DNA of 64,000 nt from Lepeophtheirus salmonis (taxonomy: Eukaryota > Arthropoda > Copepoda > Siphonostomatoida > Caligidae), in NCBI RefSeq assembly GCF_016086655.4, contig NC_052138.2, positions 5,890,001-5,954,000 on the forward strand, read 5' to 3'. Position 1 is the stretch's first letter, and every line of letters starts with the position of its first letter. The position numbers and the translations under genes were made by a program. The notes under the pieces are model-generated. The model saw only the letters and a program-made list of their open reading frames with translations, had not been told where the DNA came from and made no database searches. Below, one piece after another: positions 23,380-34,089 of this stretch.

Positions 23380-23830
23380 ATGGTTACAAACGAAATGATT
23401 GTGTATAAATTAATCATAATTTTCACTTTCACCACAGTAAATTTACAATAACATAAAAACAAAAAAACACAGAACCAACAATTTCCTCAAGGGTATAAAA
23501 AATTAAAAATATTTTTATGGTAGTTAATAGCATATTTTATAATATTTCAATTTATTTTCAATAAATCAGCGGCCCCTACAATGACAGAAGAGCGAGCGAG
23601 AAGACAAAATTGATAGGTAATATACTTTTTTAGCAATAACTCAGCTTGTAGAATTGATATCGAGTCAATATTTCATATTTTAGATACAGTTCAAAACCAT
23701 AAGTGGTATTAAGGACCAATTTCACACAACACGTCATACAAATTTAGCTTAAATATCAATTTTAATGTTGGGAGATGTTGAAAAAAGTAATAATTATTGG
23801 CGATGTGTAGTAATAAAGAATAAGTGTGTT
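23380..23830 (+). repeat. Third copy of the inverted-repeat arm
   Basis: Direct-orientation match to 6,250-6,620: GAAATGATTGTGTATAAA, ATATTTCAATTTATTTTCA, ATAA.TCAGCGGCCCCT, TGATATCGAGTCA, CATACAAATTTAGCTT and the AGATGTTGAAAAA..GTAAT end. It is more decayed than either palindrome arm. This shows the arms belong to a dispersed family. Confidence 0.8.
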
Positions 23831-24084
23831 TATGGGTGTAGTTGAACCACAATTTAATTTGACCAACTTTTGAAATGTTCACGTACTGTTCTTTACACAG
23901 AATAAATTAGAAAAAATAGTATTGTTCCGTTTTTCTGCGTCACAAGGTTCCCCTCAACTAATATTTCAATTTATATCTACTTAGCTCAATAATTCAATTT
24001 AACTCTTAAACAGAGTCGTTACTAGTTTTCATAATTTTAAAAGAGGCTTAGCTCCTAAAATTATCAACACCGCAAAATAATTAC

Positions 24085-24560
24085 TTATATCAGAGGGTCG
24101 TTTGAAAAGTCTTTGCAAAGTCTGATAAATGCCGATAGTTGCCCGTATCGAGGTTATGTTTAATTATTAGCATCTCTTGAAAGAACACACACCAACTCTC
24201 AGTCAGATCGTCCTATTTATTTCAGTGTGGCATTCGTTTGAATTGAGGAATTGGCCTGAAAGACTGTCTTTTAGATTCGCAAGGAATAATACTCATCGAG
24301 AAAAATCCCTTTGATTGTCCCACAAAAAAGTCATCTTCCATCACGACAATGCACCAGTTCCCACCTCAGCAGTTGTGGTAGTAAAATTAATGGAAATAGG
24401 GTTACAACTCGAGATGCCCACAGCACAAGCAACCTCATGCAACTTCACTCTTCTGGCATCCATCCATGTTGTAAGTTCAAAATAGGAATCACAGCTAAGT
24501 GTTGGTTGTACTCACAACTCTCCAAGACCGATAGCTATTAATCTCGGTGATTGTTCCATA
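24085..24560 (+). pseudogene. Mariner transposase relic with 5' terminus
   Basis: A terminus-like AGGGTCGTTTGAAAAGTC at about 24,094 is followed by a short degenerate stretch and then, in one plus frame, DSQGIILIEKN and KKVIFHHDNAPVPTSAV, ending with KLMEIGLQL. In mariner proteins the second catalytic Asp sits in exactly this HHDNAP block. The SPDLAPSD block with the third Asp is not intact, and most of the N-terminus is missing. ORF 24,311-24,541 is another frame of the same DNA. Confidence 0.7.
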
Positions 24561-26355
24561 AAAGGGATAATCACAATTCGTAGAAGTGCATAAACTTACT
24601 ACGCTCCATACTTTTCACATATTTTTTTATGTATATCTCATAAAATAATTGATTCCTATATACATTTTTTATTTATTTTAGGAGTGCTTATCTAAATAAT
24701 AGATTGTAAAATGTTTACCATTCTAACGTACTTAAAGTATTCTATAACCTTATTTATTTTTTATTATTTCTAACATTGCCTTACTGCAATCGCTCTCTAC
24801 ATAAAAATTTACACTCTCATTATTGTCTACTAATCAATGAATACCATTCTTCCCTTTGGGCGTGCTTCACTAAATAATAGTCAGGTAAAATGTTGACTCA
24901 TTTGATCATACAAAACGTATTCTATAACCTCTTTTATTTTTAGACGTTTATGATGATATTTCACACAAAACATGAAAATAGACTCTGTAATTTTCCTCAG
25001 CTTTTTGGTTTGTCTACAATGATTGACATGATCACCCAATGAATTTTGTTAATATTCTTATAAATCATCAAAATATAATATTATTTTGATTTAATAGTCG
25101 ATTTTTTAAACATATTAAATTTGGTTCAGCTCCGAACATATCCTACTAATAGCTAAATGGAGTATATTTTGTCATTCCATTTTTGAAAAAAAGACTGAAA
25201 AATCGAAAGAAAATCTTATAATGGAAATTTATTGGATCAAAGTCAGTCAAATTAGTTATATATCATTATTCATAGGCCAGCCATTAGAACAAGGAGGTTC
25301 TATTTCTTAAGTTAAAAGTTAAATTCCTATTGAAACCCTTTACTATAGGAAAAGACTATGCACATACACAAATGATATAAACATTTTTTAATTGAAGATA
25401 ATATTTTCTTTTATATCTAACTATGGGTGTTGTTTGCCTGAAAATTCATATTCTAATAGCTGATAAGTAGTGCTTGAACAGTCTTAGAACTGATTTCGTA
25501 ATCAGTCTCCCTCCCTTTAGTTTCTTCTTTTTTTTCTTTCTCTCTATCGATCTTTTTTTATCTTTCAAGTTCCAGAGATCCAATACTTCATCTTTCAGTC
25601 CTACGGTCCTATATTTTTTTTATTTTCTTCACTTACAGCTAGGCCTGAAGAATATAATAAGCAAGCAAATCATGAATGATAACCATTTGTATAATAATAC
25701 GTCGTCCTAGTCATACATTTTCTATTTTTAATGCCAGGTATGTTTTTACCTTGAAGGAGGCATTGAACTATAATAACACTTCATGGACTCAAATGACGTA
25801 GTAAATAGTAATTACGTTATTTCATCATTTCCATAAAAGACCAATCAGGAACTGACAAATTTTATTAAGATCTGACTTGAGTCTTTTTAGTATTTTTAGA
25901 TGTATCCAAAACTAATGATATGTGATATCCTCCTGAATATTTTTGTTCTGAAAAGTTGACTCCCCTCAAAAAATTTTTTTTTTTTATCCTGTGGAAGCCC
26001 TTGCATAATTTCATATAATAATGACGGCAAAAAAAATATTACGTGGAAACTACAGTCCCTTTATTCTCCACCCCCTGTGGACGCCTCTGAAAATTATATT
26101 TATTTTTTTCGACATAAGACATGTTAAAAAATAATAGGCAAAATGTTAAATATTTACCTTATTGGCCGGAAGATATGTTTGTCGATATATAACTATTCAA
26201 AAATAAACATGAACATTAACCTCTCCTTAATTATTTACAAATTACAAAATAATATGTGATTGACGTGATCAAGAATAACGAAAGTAACAATCAAATTAGA
26301 AAATGAATCTTTCAAGAATATTCTACTTGTATATGCTATAGTTCTAACTTTCCAG
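24561..26355. other. Intergenic, nothing recognised
   Basis: About 1.8 kb of AT-rich DNA with a pyrimidine-rich stretch (25,500-25,620) and a T-run near 25,976. No coding motif, RNA gene or repeat match within the window was noticed. Confidence 0.45.
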
Positions 26356-26682
26356 ATTATATTTATGATAAACATAGTGATGAAACTCTTGAGTCATTTA
26401 CAGATAACTTCCAAGACATTTTGGAGTCACAGAGTGGACAGTACGACCTAACATATTCCAACAACGTACTCACAGTATCCGTTCCTGATTTGGATGTCAT
26501 TAATACGCAAGGACTCAACAAACAAATTTGGCTCTCATCCCCCATTGAGTGGTCCAAAACGTTTTTACTTATTTCTCGAATCAATGTTTTGGATGTACAC
26601 ACGATTGGGGGAGTTGCTTCATTTAATTTATTCAAAAAAGATTGTATTAATCATTCCTAACGCAGATTTGTCGAGCTGTTAA
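26356..26682 (+). pseudogene. Frataxin-like exon with single-base frameshift
   Basis: Frataxin is a mitochondrial iron-sulfur cluster assembly factor. The first frame gives YDKHSDETLESFTDNFQDI (helix 1), QYDLTYSNNVLTVSV (first strands), DLDVIN and NKQIWLSSP, the strand motif typical of frataxins. At the five-C run 26,539-26,543 the frame slips by one. The next frame then continues LSGPKRFYLF, WMYTR and GELLHLIYSKKI, matching the family's SGPKR, W.Y and LH.LL positions, up to TAA at 26,680-26,682. Removing one C would restore agreement. A splice acceptor (CTTTCCAG) directly precedes the homology, and no targeting-peptide exon was seen. Some core residues also differ (NTQGLNKQ where the family has N.Q.PN.Q). 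I favour a pseudogene or stray exon copy; an assembly error in an active gene remains possible. Confidence 0.75.
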
Positions 26683-26724
26683 TTTGGAGGGTCTTAATAA
26701 CAATTCATCATTTCAATGATATTA

Positions 26725-26730
26725 AATAAA
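26725..26730 (+). promoter_or_regulatory. Possible polyadenylation signal after the frataxin-like exon
   Basis: AATAAA about 43 bp after the stop codon of the frataxin-like reading frame. The surroundings are AT-rich, so chance is likely enough to keep confidence low. Confidence 0.35.
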
Positions 26731-26865
26731 CCTTCTATTTCAGTAAAATCAAAAATGCATATTCATATGGTGGATTAATTCAACGCCTCAATTTTATTTT
26801 TGACAAAATTATTTATCCTAAGAGATATTGTAATAATAAGATATATTCATTTATTCGATTTTCAG

Positions 26866-27240
26866 TAATGTTTGGATTTTTGCAAATATTGATGCTGGCA
26901 AAATTACAAAAAGTTAGCGGATCCTATAGTATTTGGGCTTTAATCCATCTGTAGAAGAATCACTTACAGGGAATACTTTAATAGGCTTTATCGATCAAGA
27001 AAAAGAACAAGGCATTACCAAAATATCTTTTGCGATTACTTTTCTTTGAATTATACATCAAATCAATTTTATTGATAATTCGGATCATGTGGATTTTTAT
27101 ACTTGAAGTGGAACGCTCCTTGAGAGTTCTTGATGGTGGAATACTAATATTTGATGGATCTTTCTGTGTTCAAGCTCAAACTGTGACTGTATAAAAACAA
27201 ACTAAGAGATATTCTTTCCCAAAAATTGTTTTTATAGACA
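26866..27240 (+). pseudogene. Mitochondrial EF-G (EF-G2-like) exon remnant
   Basis: N-terminal GTPase domain of a mitochondrial elongation factor G homologue. Directly after a TTTTCAG acceptor the frame gives FANIDAGKIT, the decayed G1 P-loop (normally HIDAGKTT). It continues with YLGFNPSVEES, GNTLIGFIDQEKEQGIT (the D..ERERGIT switch region) and INFIDNSDHVDF (the DTPGHVDF G3 block). One frameshift then leads to LEVERSLRVLDGGILIFD, VQAQTVTV and FPKIVFI. Four in-frame stops (two TAG, one TGA and one TAA, the last two at expected Trp codons) rule out function. G.T...F.DQE.E.GIT points to the EF-G2 (GFM2) subfamily rather than EF-G1, with modest confidence. The remnant ends where the LINE begins. 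Confidence 0.8.
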
Positions 27241-28590
27241 ACTCTCCTTATTGATTTCCACAGAGTCTTAGACTCAATTTTTGTCGAATACATATTTACT
27301 CAACTCTTCAAATACGCATTTCCGGTAAGACTTGTTGTAATACTATATTCAGTTTTAAGAAACACGACTTGCTATTTGGATCCTGGGAAAGGGAGGAAGC
27401 TTTCAAAGTGGAAGGAGGCTGCCTGCTGGGAAGTCCTCTTAGGCCGACACTCTTTTTAGTGGCATAAATGGCCCTGACATCTTCAAAGTTCAAGAAAGTT
27501 ATGGAAACAGAATTAGGACATCTGAAAATACAGCAACTATTTAAGACCTATGAAATGAGACTTTTGGCCTTTGGTCCCTAGGTGTCACTTGCTAGAAATG
27601 ATAAACCGGTCCAAAAATCTTAATGCTTATTTCGACAGGTGTCAGCAATATTTACTTCATTGTTTGTCTAGTTTCATTCAACAACACACTTTTTTTGCTG
27701 GTAAAAATGTCTAATTTTGTGCCTACAATCAACGATGTGCGGACATCATTGATTTTCTCTAAACAATTGAAGAAAAACACTTCTCAAGACCATCAAATAC
27801 TTGGGGAAGTTTATGGTGGGCATACTCTAATCAGAACACAGTGCTTCAGGTGGTTTGAAACGTGATGAGAGAAATAAAAAAGAGCACGCGGACAGCCAGT
27901 GCAAAAGTTTGAGGACGCCGAATTTCAAGCATTTCTCAATAAAAATGATGACCCAACCGTTAATGGTGATCGCTGCGAACAACAATTGGCTTATTTGAAC
28001 CATGCTATACGGAAAAACTCCCAAAATATGAAGCCAGGCAACACAAGGTAATTTTCCTTGATGACAATGCATCACCGCATCCCTCTATAGCCACCGGCCA
28101 GCTTGTTGAATCGTACAGCTGGGAACTTCTAGTTTATGCAGCTTATTCACCGAACTCACTGATTATCATTTGTTTGCATGGATGGGCCACGTAATCCATT
28201 ATTTACGCTTCGATTCTCACGCTGAAGCCAAAAAATGGATCGATGGCTGGCTTGCAGCCAAAGATAAATATTTTTTTTTTTGAAAGGCATCCATAAATTG
28301 CCTAATATATGGGGGATATGTGTGGCTAGCGAAGGTGCATACTTTGTAAATTAAATTTGTAACCATTTTTTCACAATATACGTTCAAATTTTAAAAAAAA
28401 AGTATCATTTCATAGGCGCATACCTGGTATATGCAGATGACTTGACATTACTTCTCACGGGATCTCGTACATAACTACTGACATCGATTGACACTGTATT
28501 TAACGGCATGTACATTTTTAAGAAACAATCGGTTCTTGAAATGAATAAAGGGAGAAAAAAAATCACATCAATCAAATTATAAAATAAGAT
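27240..28590 (+). mobile_element. LINE RT fragment split by a mariner insertion
   Basis: Plus-strand RT blocks: LIDFHRVLDSIFVEYIF, LFKYAFPVRLV and NTTCYL (27,245-27,370), then EGGCLLGSPLRPTLF (27,412-27,455, the G..QGSPLSPTLF block). After the mariner, YADD at 28,428-28,439 is followed by LTLLLTGS. Codons on the two sides of the TA duplication join in the same frame at the YADD motif, so the mariner sits inside the catalytic codons. The downstream end fades near 28,590. LTLLLTGS resembles LTIILTG of the LINE at 358-1,700, so the two may be one family. Confidence 0.82.
27540..28427 (+). mobile_element. Mariner element with internal deletion
   Basis: Flanked by TA at 27,538-27,539 and 28,428-28,429. 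Terminal repeats pair roughly: CCTATGAAATGAGACTTTT at the left and, in reverse complement, CCTATGAAATGATACTTTT at the right. At 888 bp it is short for a mariner of about 1.3 kb. The transposase start is MSNFVPTINDVRTSLIFS (27,710), followed by TQCFRWFE, the normal HTH region. After FEDAEFQAFLNKNDD, in a shifted frame, the sequence jumps to a downstream QQLAYLNHAI block, then KVIFLDDNA (second Asp), ELLVYAAYSPN and a GIHKLPNIW...GAY tail. About a third of the gene is missing and several frames are needed. Confidence 0.85.
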
Positions 28591-28599
28591 ATACATACT

Positions 28600-28787
28600 T
28601 CAATGAATTTTAAATCATTTAAAGGAATAAGCTTCCCGGGGTTTTTAAAGCGTTGAGCTCAAAAATAAATGAAAAGGCCAACGTGATATATTTTGTTATG
28701 ATTATTGGATTCAACATTAAATTTTACCTTTTTGATAAAAATTTCTAGAAAATATTAATAACTTTATGTGGCAGATTGTGTATATTA
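28600..28787 (+). repeat. Dispersed module shared with 39,350-39,518
   Basis: Matches the left flank of copy C (GCTCAA, A.C.TGATATATTTTG, ACATTAAAT.TTACCTTTTTTGAT). Together with the downstream match this shows that the deleted Tc1/mariner copies B and C sit in the same surrounding repeat. Confidence 0.65.
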
Positions 28788-29588
28788 CAGAGTGGGCCAT
28801 TAAAATCTGAAGACTTTGAATTTTGAACTAAGATATTATTTATTTACGATCAATAAATTTTCAACAAAATAAATATTATTAATAGATATGTATCTTAGCC
28901 CTCCAAGTCATTAATGTAGACACCCTTGGTGACAATGATGGCTTCCCAAACGGCAGTGGAAGGCCTGGCACCTGCAGAGAATATCGTCCTTTGTTATGGC
29001 TGACAGAAGCATTGAGGACTTTAGTATTGAGATTACAGACACTGGATGCATTTTCCTTGACATGCACCTAAAAGCTGTAGTCGAGAGAGGTAGTATTAGG
29101 TCTGTAGTGGGGTAAAAAGTGTTAAGAAAGAGCTCAAAAGACTCATTCAAAAGAGTCTTACGACGGAGGAGATGGGTTTCTTTCATTGCTGGTGTGATAA
29201 GTGGCCTTTCCACCCGCACTATCTTTCCTATCACTTTTCGAATATCATTCTGGACAGTCTGATGTGAAACCCGAAGTTCTTTTGCATGGGTCTCATGTAC
29301 TTGAGGGGATTGGCCTGGGATCTTTTCTTAACCTTTTTCCTCTCCAACATTTCAGACTTTATCGATGACGTCCTGGAGACACACAACTGCTTGGAGTGCT
29401 CTAATGGGAATCCTTTGATCACATTCAAGATCAATTTTCTCGACTTGTATGTAAGTAAAAAGAGTTTGTTTTTTCTGGTAAATAATTGTTTATGCTCTCA
29501 TATATTGAAATATGAATTAATTTCAATCACTCAACCATCATTAATTATTGAATTAGTATGTGTTCGGATTACAATGGATAACCCAGTG
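28788..29588 (-). mobile_element. Deleted Tc1/mariner derivative, copy B
   Basis: Left terminus CAGAGTGGGCCATTAAAATC at 28,788, preceded by TA. The right terminus pairs in reverse complement (CACTGGGTTATCCATTGTAATC). On the minus strand the N-terminus gives a TPAMKETHLLRRKTLLNE segment (29,234-29,120). Shortly afterwards comes the C-terminal tail with ITKDDILCRCQAFHCRLGS (about 28,990), so the catalytic centre is deleted. The element is about 0.8 kb. The other copies are 15,375-16,001 and 39,519-40,352. Confidence 0.8.
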
Positions 29589-29888
29589 CATAAAATAATA
29601 TTTACATTATTATAATCCTGTAGCTATCATTATATGTTTCAGTCCTCAAAGTTATAAAAAGATTAATCCAAGAAATAAAATGGAAAAAAGGAACAAATTT
29701 ATAGAAGGCTCAATTAATTTAACTAACTTATCCTATATAAAAATAGCTAATTATAAGATACATCTGTAACAACGCCTTATCGAGATAAATAAAGTATTTA
29801 CTATCATTAGATTTAATGCTTTAGAAGAATTCTGAAAAGTGTGGACGATTATATGTAGATTCAAAAAATCCAAAGCATTTAAAAAAAA
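29589..29888 (+). repeat. TTAA-family right part, copy B
   Basis: Matches 16,002-16,310 and 40,355-40,660, with the core at 29,775-29,880 (TTTAATGCTTTAGAAGAATT, GATTCAAAAAATCCAAAGCA). It is cut by an A-run and the transposase-bearing insertion at about 29,888, so its right terminus is lost. Confidence 0.75.
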
Positions 29889-29889
29889 A

Positions 29890-30870
29890 AAAATAGGGAG
29901 AGCGTAAGAGCGTAACAACTTCCACACGTGAGACCATGTCCAATCAGGAAACAAAGAAGCCTCGTTGAAGACAATTTACAACGTTTCCAAGCGCTTGGAG
30001 GCTGGGGGTGATCTCAAGCATTCCCCTGGGGCTGGCAGGAAGCCCACTGTCTCGACAAGGCAAGTAAAGCCAGTGTTCAAGAGGACTCCCAACAGGTCCA
30101 TTGCCGACATGGCCAGAAAGATGGGATCGTCGACATCAACTGTTTCAAGGGCATTGAAAAGGGCTAGAGGAAAGTCCCTGAGGCGTACTGAACGCCCTCT
30201 GCTAACTGAACGTCAGCGAGAAGTCAGACTTGAGCGTGCCAAGAAAATCTTGAAGGATATCAAGAGCTCATCTGGACGCATCATCATTTTTTCAGATGAG
30301 AAAACTTTTACGGTCGATCCTGTTTTCAACAGGCAAAATGACTGTGTTGTGAGCTTTGGAAATGTTTGGAGATCCAACAGGAAGGCCATGAAGCCGGTAT
30401 GGCTCCCCACTGCCTCAGATTAACAGCGGAGGATTATGTGAAGATTCTAGCGTCCAAGGTCCTTCCGTGGATCAAATCCATAGTTGGCATTTCTCCTTGG
30501 GTTTTTCACCAAGATGGAGCACCCACCCACACTTCCAGGAAAGCTCAGGAGGGGCTCAAGGACAACATGAACTTTTGGCCATGACTTCTGGCCCCTCAGA
30601 GCCCAGATCTGAACCCACTAAACTTCCCTATCTAGGCGCACGTGGAGACCAAGGCCTGCAAAAAACAACACAAAAACCTAAATGCCTTAAAGGCTGCTGT
30701 CAACAAGGCCTGGGCCTCTATGGACGCCGATTACATCCAGCAAGTCTGTGGCAGCTTCAGACGTCGCCTGACCAGTGTCATTGAGTCAAATGGTGGCTAC
30801 ATTGATTAAATTTGAGCACAAACTATTTTATTATTCTAAAAATGTATGAATAAATTGTTTCTCAAGTCAT
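29890..30870 (+). mobile_element. Tc1/mariner-type insertion
   Basis: A G+C-richer block carrying the transposase pseudogene below, inserted in the TTAA-family copy B. I could not define paired termini with confidence. The left edge is the A-run ending at about 29,892 and the right edge is near 30,870-30,890. Confidence 0.6.
29936..30809 (+). pseudogene. IS630/mariner-type transposase, near full length
   Basis: An early frame gives MSNQETKKPR and a stop. The next frame (29,965-30,423) gives the bipartite DNA-binding region GAGRKPTVST, RSIADMARKMGSSTSTVSRA and LLTERQREVRLERAKKIL, then the first catalytic block IIIFSDEKTFTVDPVFNRQND. A shift leads to DYVKILASKVLPWI and FHQDGAPTHT (second Asp). 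After a stop come PQSPDLNPLNF, where the third catalytic acid has become Asn, and HVETKACK, and the C-terminus QQVCGSFRRRL...NGGYID ends in TAA at 30,807-30,809. The N-terminal two thirds are well kept. At least one frameshift, two stops and a lost catalytic residue make it inactive. Confidence 0.88.
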
Positions 30871-31865
30871 TCAAATGTCATTATTGTCCGGGATATGTTC
30901 TGAGCAAAAATCGGTAAATAATTTTGCAGGATCCGGTATTGATTATAGTTTTTGATTATTGAGCATTCAGATTTCCTTATCTATGCAAAGTGTTCAAAGT
31001 GATTTAATATATCCGTGCAATTGGATAATCCAATTGGAGATTTAGATTTTGTGTTCATAACTTTCATTTGAATATGTTATACACACATTTACATTCTTTA
31101 AAAAAATAATACATTTTATAAAAATAAAAAACATCAAGATTGTGATAATAGTGATTCAACTATTAGTTAATGTTTTTGCATGACTGTTTTAATTATTTTT
31201 TTGATACTAAATTTCACCATCTACAAGGACTTGAAAGAAGCTGATTTAATATAGAAGGGCTTGAGGTAAGAAACCGATTCCAATTAATTTTTCTGTCAGT
31301 AGTTTTTATAAAATTGTACTTTTTTTTTCTCACTCTCATCAAGCGCGGAATAAAATTAATGAACAAACTATACCAAAACCTATGCTATGGGGGGGTTTAA
31401 AAATTGTTCACAAGGCGCAAACAATCCACAAGGTTTGTCATCACTAGAGGATAGGTTATTAAGTTAGAAACCCTTTGTTTGTCGATTAAGACACTTAATT
31501 TGTTTAGATGACCCGCCACGGCAATATCCTAGTTTGTTCACCAACCCACTATACACATTTATTCATCCCTTAACCAACAGTAACATAATTTAAACATAGT
31601 GCATATATTATTGGACAACTTACACAACATAATAAAAAGAAAACTTAGAAGATGAGAAAAACAAAAGACATTGGGGCTTAGGCTCATTGCATTGAAGGCA
31701 CTTCAAACAAACAATTCATACATAAAGGGAGGCACAAAAGACGGAAATGTGCTTTGGGAAAGACAAAACCAGTAATTATCTTATTTAAAGACATGAAAGC
31801 GCTCTCTAAAAAGAAAACAATTGGGGAAGTGAAAAGTTGAAGGAATTTTATGAAGGAAAAGTTTG
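30870..31865. other. Repeat fragments and unassigned DNA
   Basis: 31,290-31,400 resembles 17,010-17,100 and also 31,866-31,945 (AGTTTTTATA.AATT and CACTCTCAT blocks), so the same short module occurs twice about 560 bp apart. The 31,430-31,865 segment between them, with a small ORF at 31,684-31,875 on the minus strand, is not recognised and could be an insertion. Confidence 0.45.
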
Positions 31866-32160
31866 ATTCTATCAATAGTTTTTATACAATTATACATTTT
31901 TTTTTCCACTCTCATTATAACATTCATTTTTAGAACATGGTTAGTGAAGAGGGAAAAAAAACAGAAACCGTAAAAATAAAATATATTTTATTAAAAATAT
32001 TTAGAGTTGACCACATCATTTCAATTAAATTTTTGTTCCTCAGAGTCCTCACATTGAAGAAAAGAAAAATGCTAGAATTTAAAAGGAAAAAACAATGCTA
32101 CGACTTTTATTCAAATGTTTTATTTAATTAATTAAACCTCAATTAAAAATAGCTCAATAT
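31866..32160 (+). repeat. TTAA-family left and middle modules, copy D
   Basis: Matches 17,025-17,330: ATAGTTTTTATACAATTATAC, CCACTCTCATTATAACATT, GAAACCG.AAAAATAAA, CTCACATTGAAGAAAAG and AAACCTCAATTAAAA. The matching right core lies at 33,955-34,085, so this copy was split by about 1.8 kb that includes a LINE fragment. Confidence 0.7.
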
Positions 32161-33204
32161 ACGTATATACCCTAAACAGTGTTTTAATTTTTCAAACTTC
32201 ATTTAACAGCAAAAATTTTATAAAAATTAAATTATCTAAAATTCTCTTGTGAAGATGAATTTACAAAAACATGATTAAACGTTATAGCTTAAATTCTTTT
32301 CACTAGATTAGGACTTTAAAATATAAAATAATCATTTATTTAGTCTAATTACATTAGGATCTCAAATCAATAAAATAAAAACAAATAATTTTAAGAGCCA
32401 ATTTGCTTTTCAACTAACAACTGGCTCCTTTTTGTTTTGCTCTTTCTAAAAGTTTTAGTTTTTTCTGCAAAGTCCGAAAAAATCTTGATGCGCTTTGTGA
32501 ATGATTTTGTCTAATGCTATCCGAGGCCCAGCCCCAAGCACCCACAATCGTCCTAGGGATCTTCAATTCGAACACACTATATCTTGTCACCAAAGTTGAC
32601 ATAGCACGAATATCCCTGCAACCACAGGTTCTCTTATGGCTTTATTTGTTTGATAGGTAGCTCTTAACATTTATTAAAGCATTCCCTATCGATCTAGCTT
32701 TAAGAGTACTTTCTTTATTTTCTGATGACATGAAAAAGCGTGTCTAATAGTGTTGAATAATGTACCCTAATCTTTACATGCAGTGCAGAAAAACCCATAC
32801 CTGTGGCTATCTGAAATTGAGCTGTGAATTTTCTTCCATCAGCCATTCGGGAAGTCGAAAAAATAATCCTATGCATCCAATTACAAGATAGATTTAATTC
32901 CCTAATCCATCCGTCACACCCTACTCTATTCTCTTTATTACTTAGGCTGAGTAATTATTTATGTTTGTAAGGTTTTTAATCCTTCGAAGGGGATTATTTT
33001 CATTTTATATTTTTTCTATTTCTCTATTCTTTTATTCGCTTCAAACTCGGCGATTTCCACAATCTAGGAGTTATAAAACTCAGAAGTTATACTTCTCAGA
33101 AAAAGCGAACCCATCTTCCAGGTACGTTCCTCATTAATGCGAAAATCACCCATCCCTATTCCTTTTTCATATATCCAGCTTCGAGCAGTAGTATATATTG
33201 TGTG
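32161..33204. other. Unassigned DNA inside copy D
   Basis: No firm coding match. A minus-strand ORF at 32,414-32,602 (WGWASDSIRQNH, RFFRTLQKKLKLLERAK) and nearby G+C-richer DNA may be the decayed downstream part of the LINE whose endonuclease is at 33,205-33,880, but RT blocks could not be recognised. Confidence 0.35.
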
Positions 33205-33880
33205 TTTAGCTATTGTAACTTTAAAGAAAATGAAGAATTAATCCCATTTGCGATGTTAATTTCTATTTTATTTATGCAGTTTTCATCATTTATCAACCAC
33301 AAAGGGAGTAGTTTCCAGGGCATTGAAGAAGTTTCGAGTACAAAACTTACCACTATCATTTTGTGATTGGATAATGGGTCAGATTGATAAAACACATACT
33401 TTATATTTTTATAGATGAATTTTGACGTAAGAGCTAAATCAATTCGTGATGTTGATTGGTCTCTTCTCCATCTTACACTATCACTGGTGCTAAAATTGGT
33501 TTTTAAGACAATCAAATTTAATTCAGATATAAGTTTATCCAGATAAGCAGACGTTTGTATAACAAATATCTGCATATCTCGGTTTCTAATCCACGGAAGG
33601 AGCAAGTCCTTTTCGTTGAATTTGGGAGTTACTTATTTAAAAATAGTGAGGAGATGGACAGTCGAAAGTGGAACCATATTTTGCAAAAGTCTATGAATGT
33701 ATTCAAGCTATTTGTATTGGGTGGGTATTTTTTCCCGGAGATCAACTTAGTTTTTGCATTTGCTCTAAAACAATCTGAATAAGAACTTGACATTTTTTTA
33801 TTGACAGAATTGCATTCCTAATATCACAACTCGTTGGGGATTGCAAGACAATCGTCGACGGAGTAAAAGGACTATTTGAT
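33205..33880 (-). mobile_element. LINE endonuclease-domain fragment
   Basis: Minus-strand relic of the AP-type endonuclease at the N-terminus of LINE ORF2. The frames give SLNTFIDFCKIW, then DSVRWRRDQSTSRIDLALTS (the W......SRIDL.L.S block) and SDPLSNHKMIVVSF, where the catalytic SDH triplet reads SNH. The final strand follows. One frameshift separates the two halves. No reverse transcriptase follows at readable quality. Confidence 0.75.
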
Positions 33881-33954
33881 AGTATATTTCGATAATTCAA
33901 ACATGGTGGATTCTTCCCGATTCCACTGCCTATTCTGATGTATCAGTACACCCC

Positions 33955-34085
33955 TAATACAAACTTATCTAATAACTCTGAAGCATACTGCAATGTATTG
34001 CCGATAAAATGTATATTTAAAAGAAAAATAAGCATTTCTATAAATATCAGGGTGTACAACATCCTAGTTTTTCACTCATGGAGGG
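33955..34085 (+). repeat. TTAA-element right core, copy D
   Basis: GAAGCATACTGCAATGTATTG, AATAAGCATTTCTATAAATAT, GGTGTA and TTCACTCATGGAGGG, with TTAA immediately outside at 34,086-34,089. This is the copy that best keeps the right-hand TTAA. Confidence 0.8.
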
Positions 34086-34089
34086 TTAA

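Noticed and set aside
29286..29615. 109-codon plus-strand ORF
   Set aside because: Shadow of the minus-strand deleted transposase copy B.
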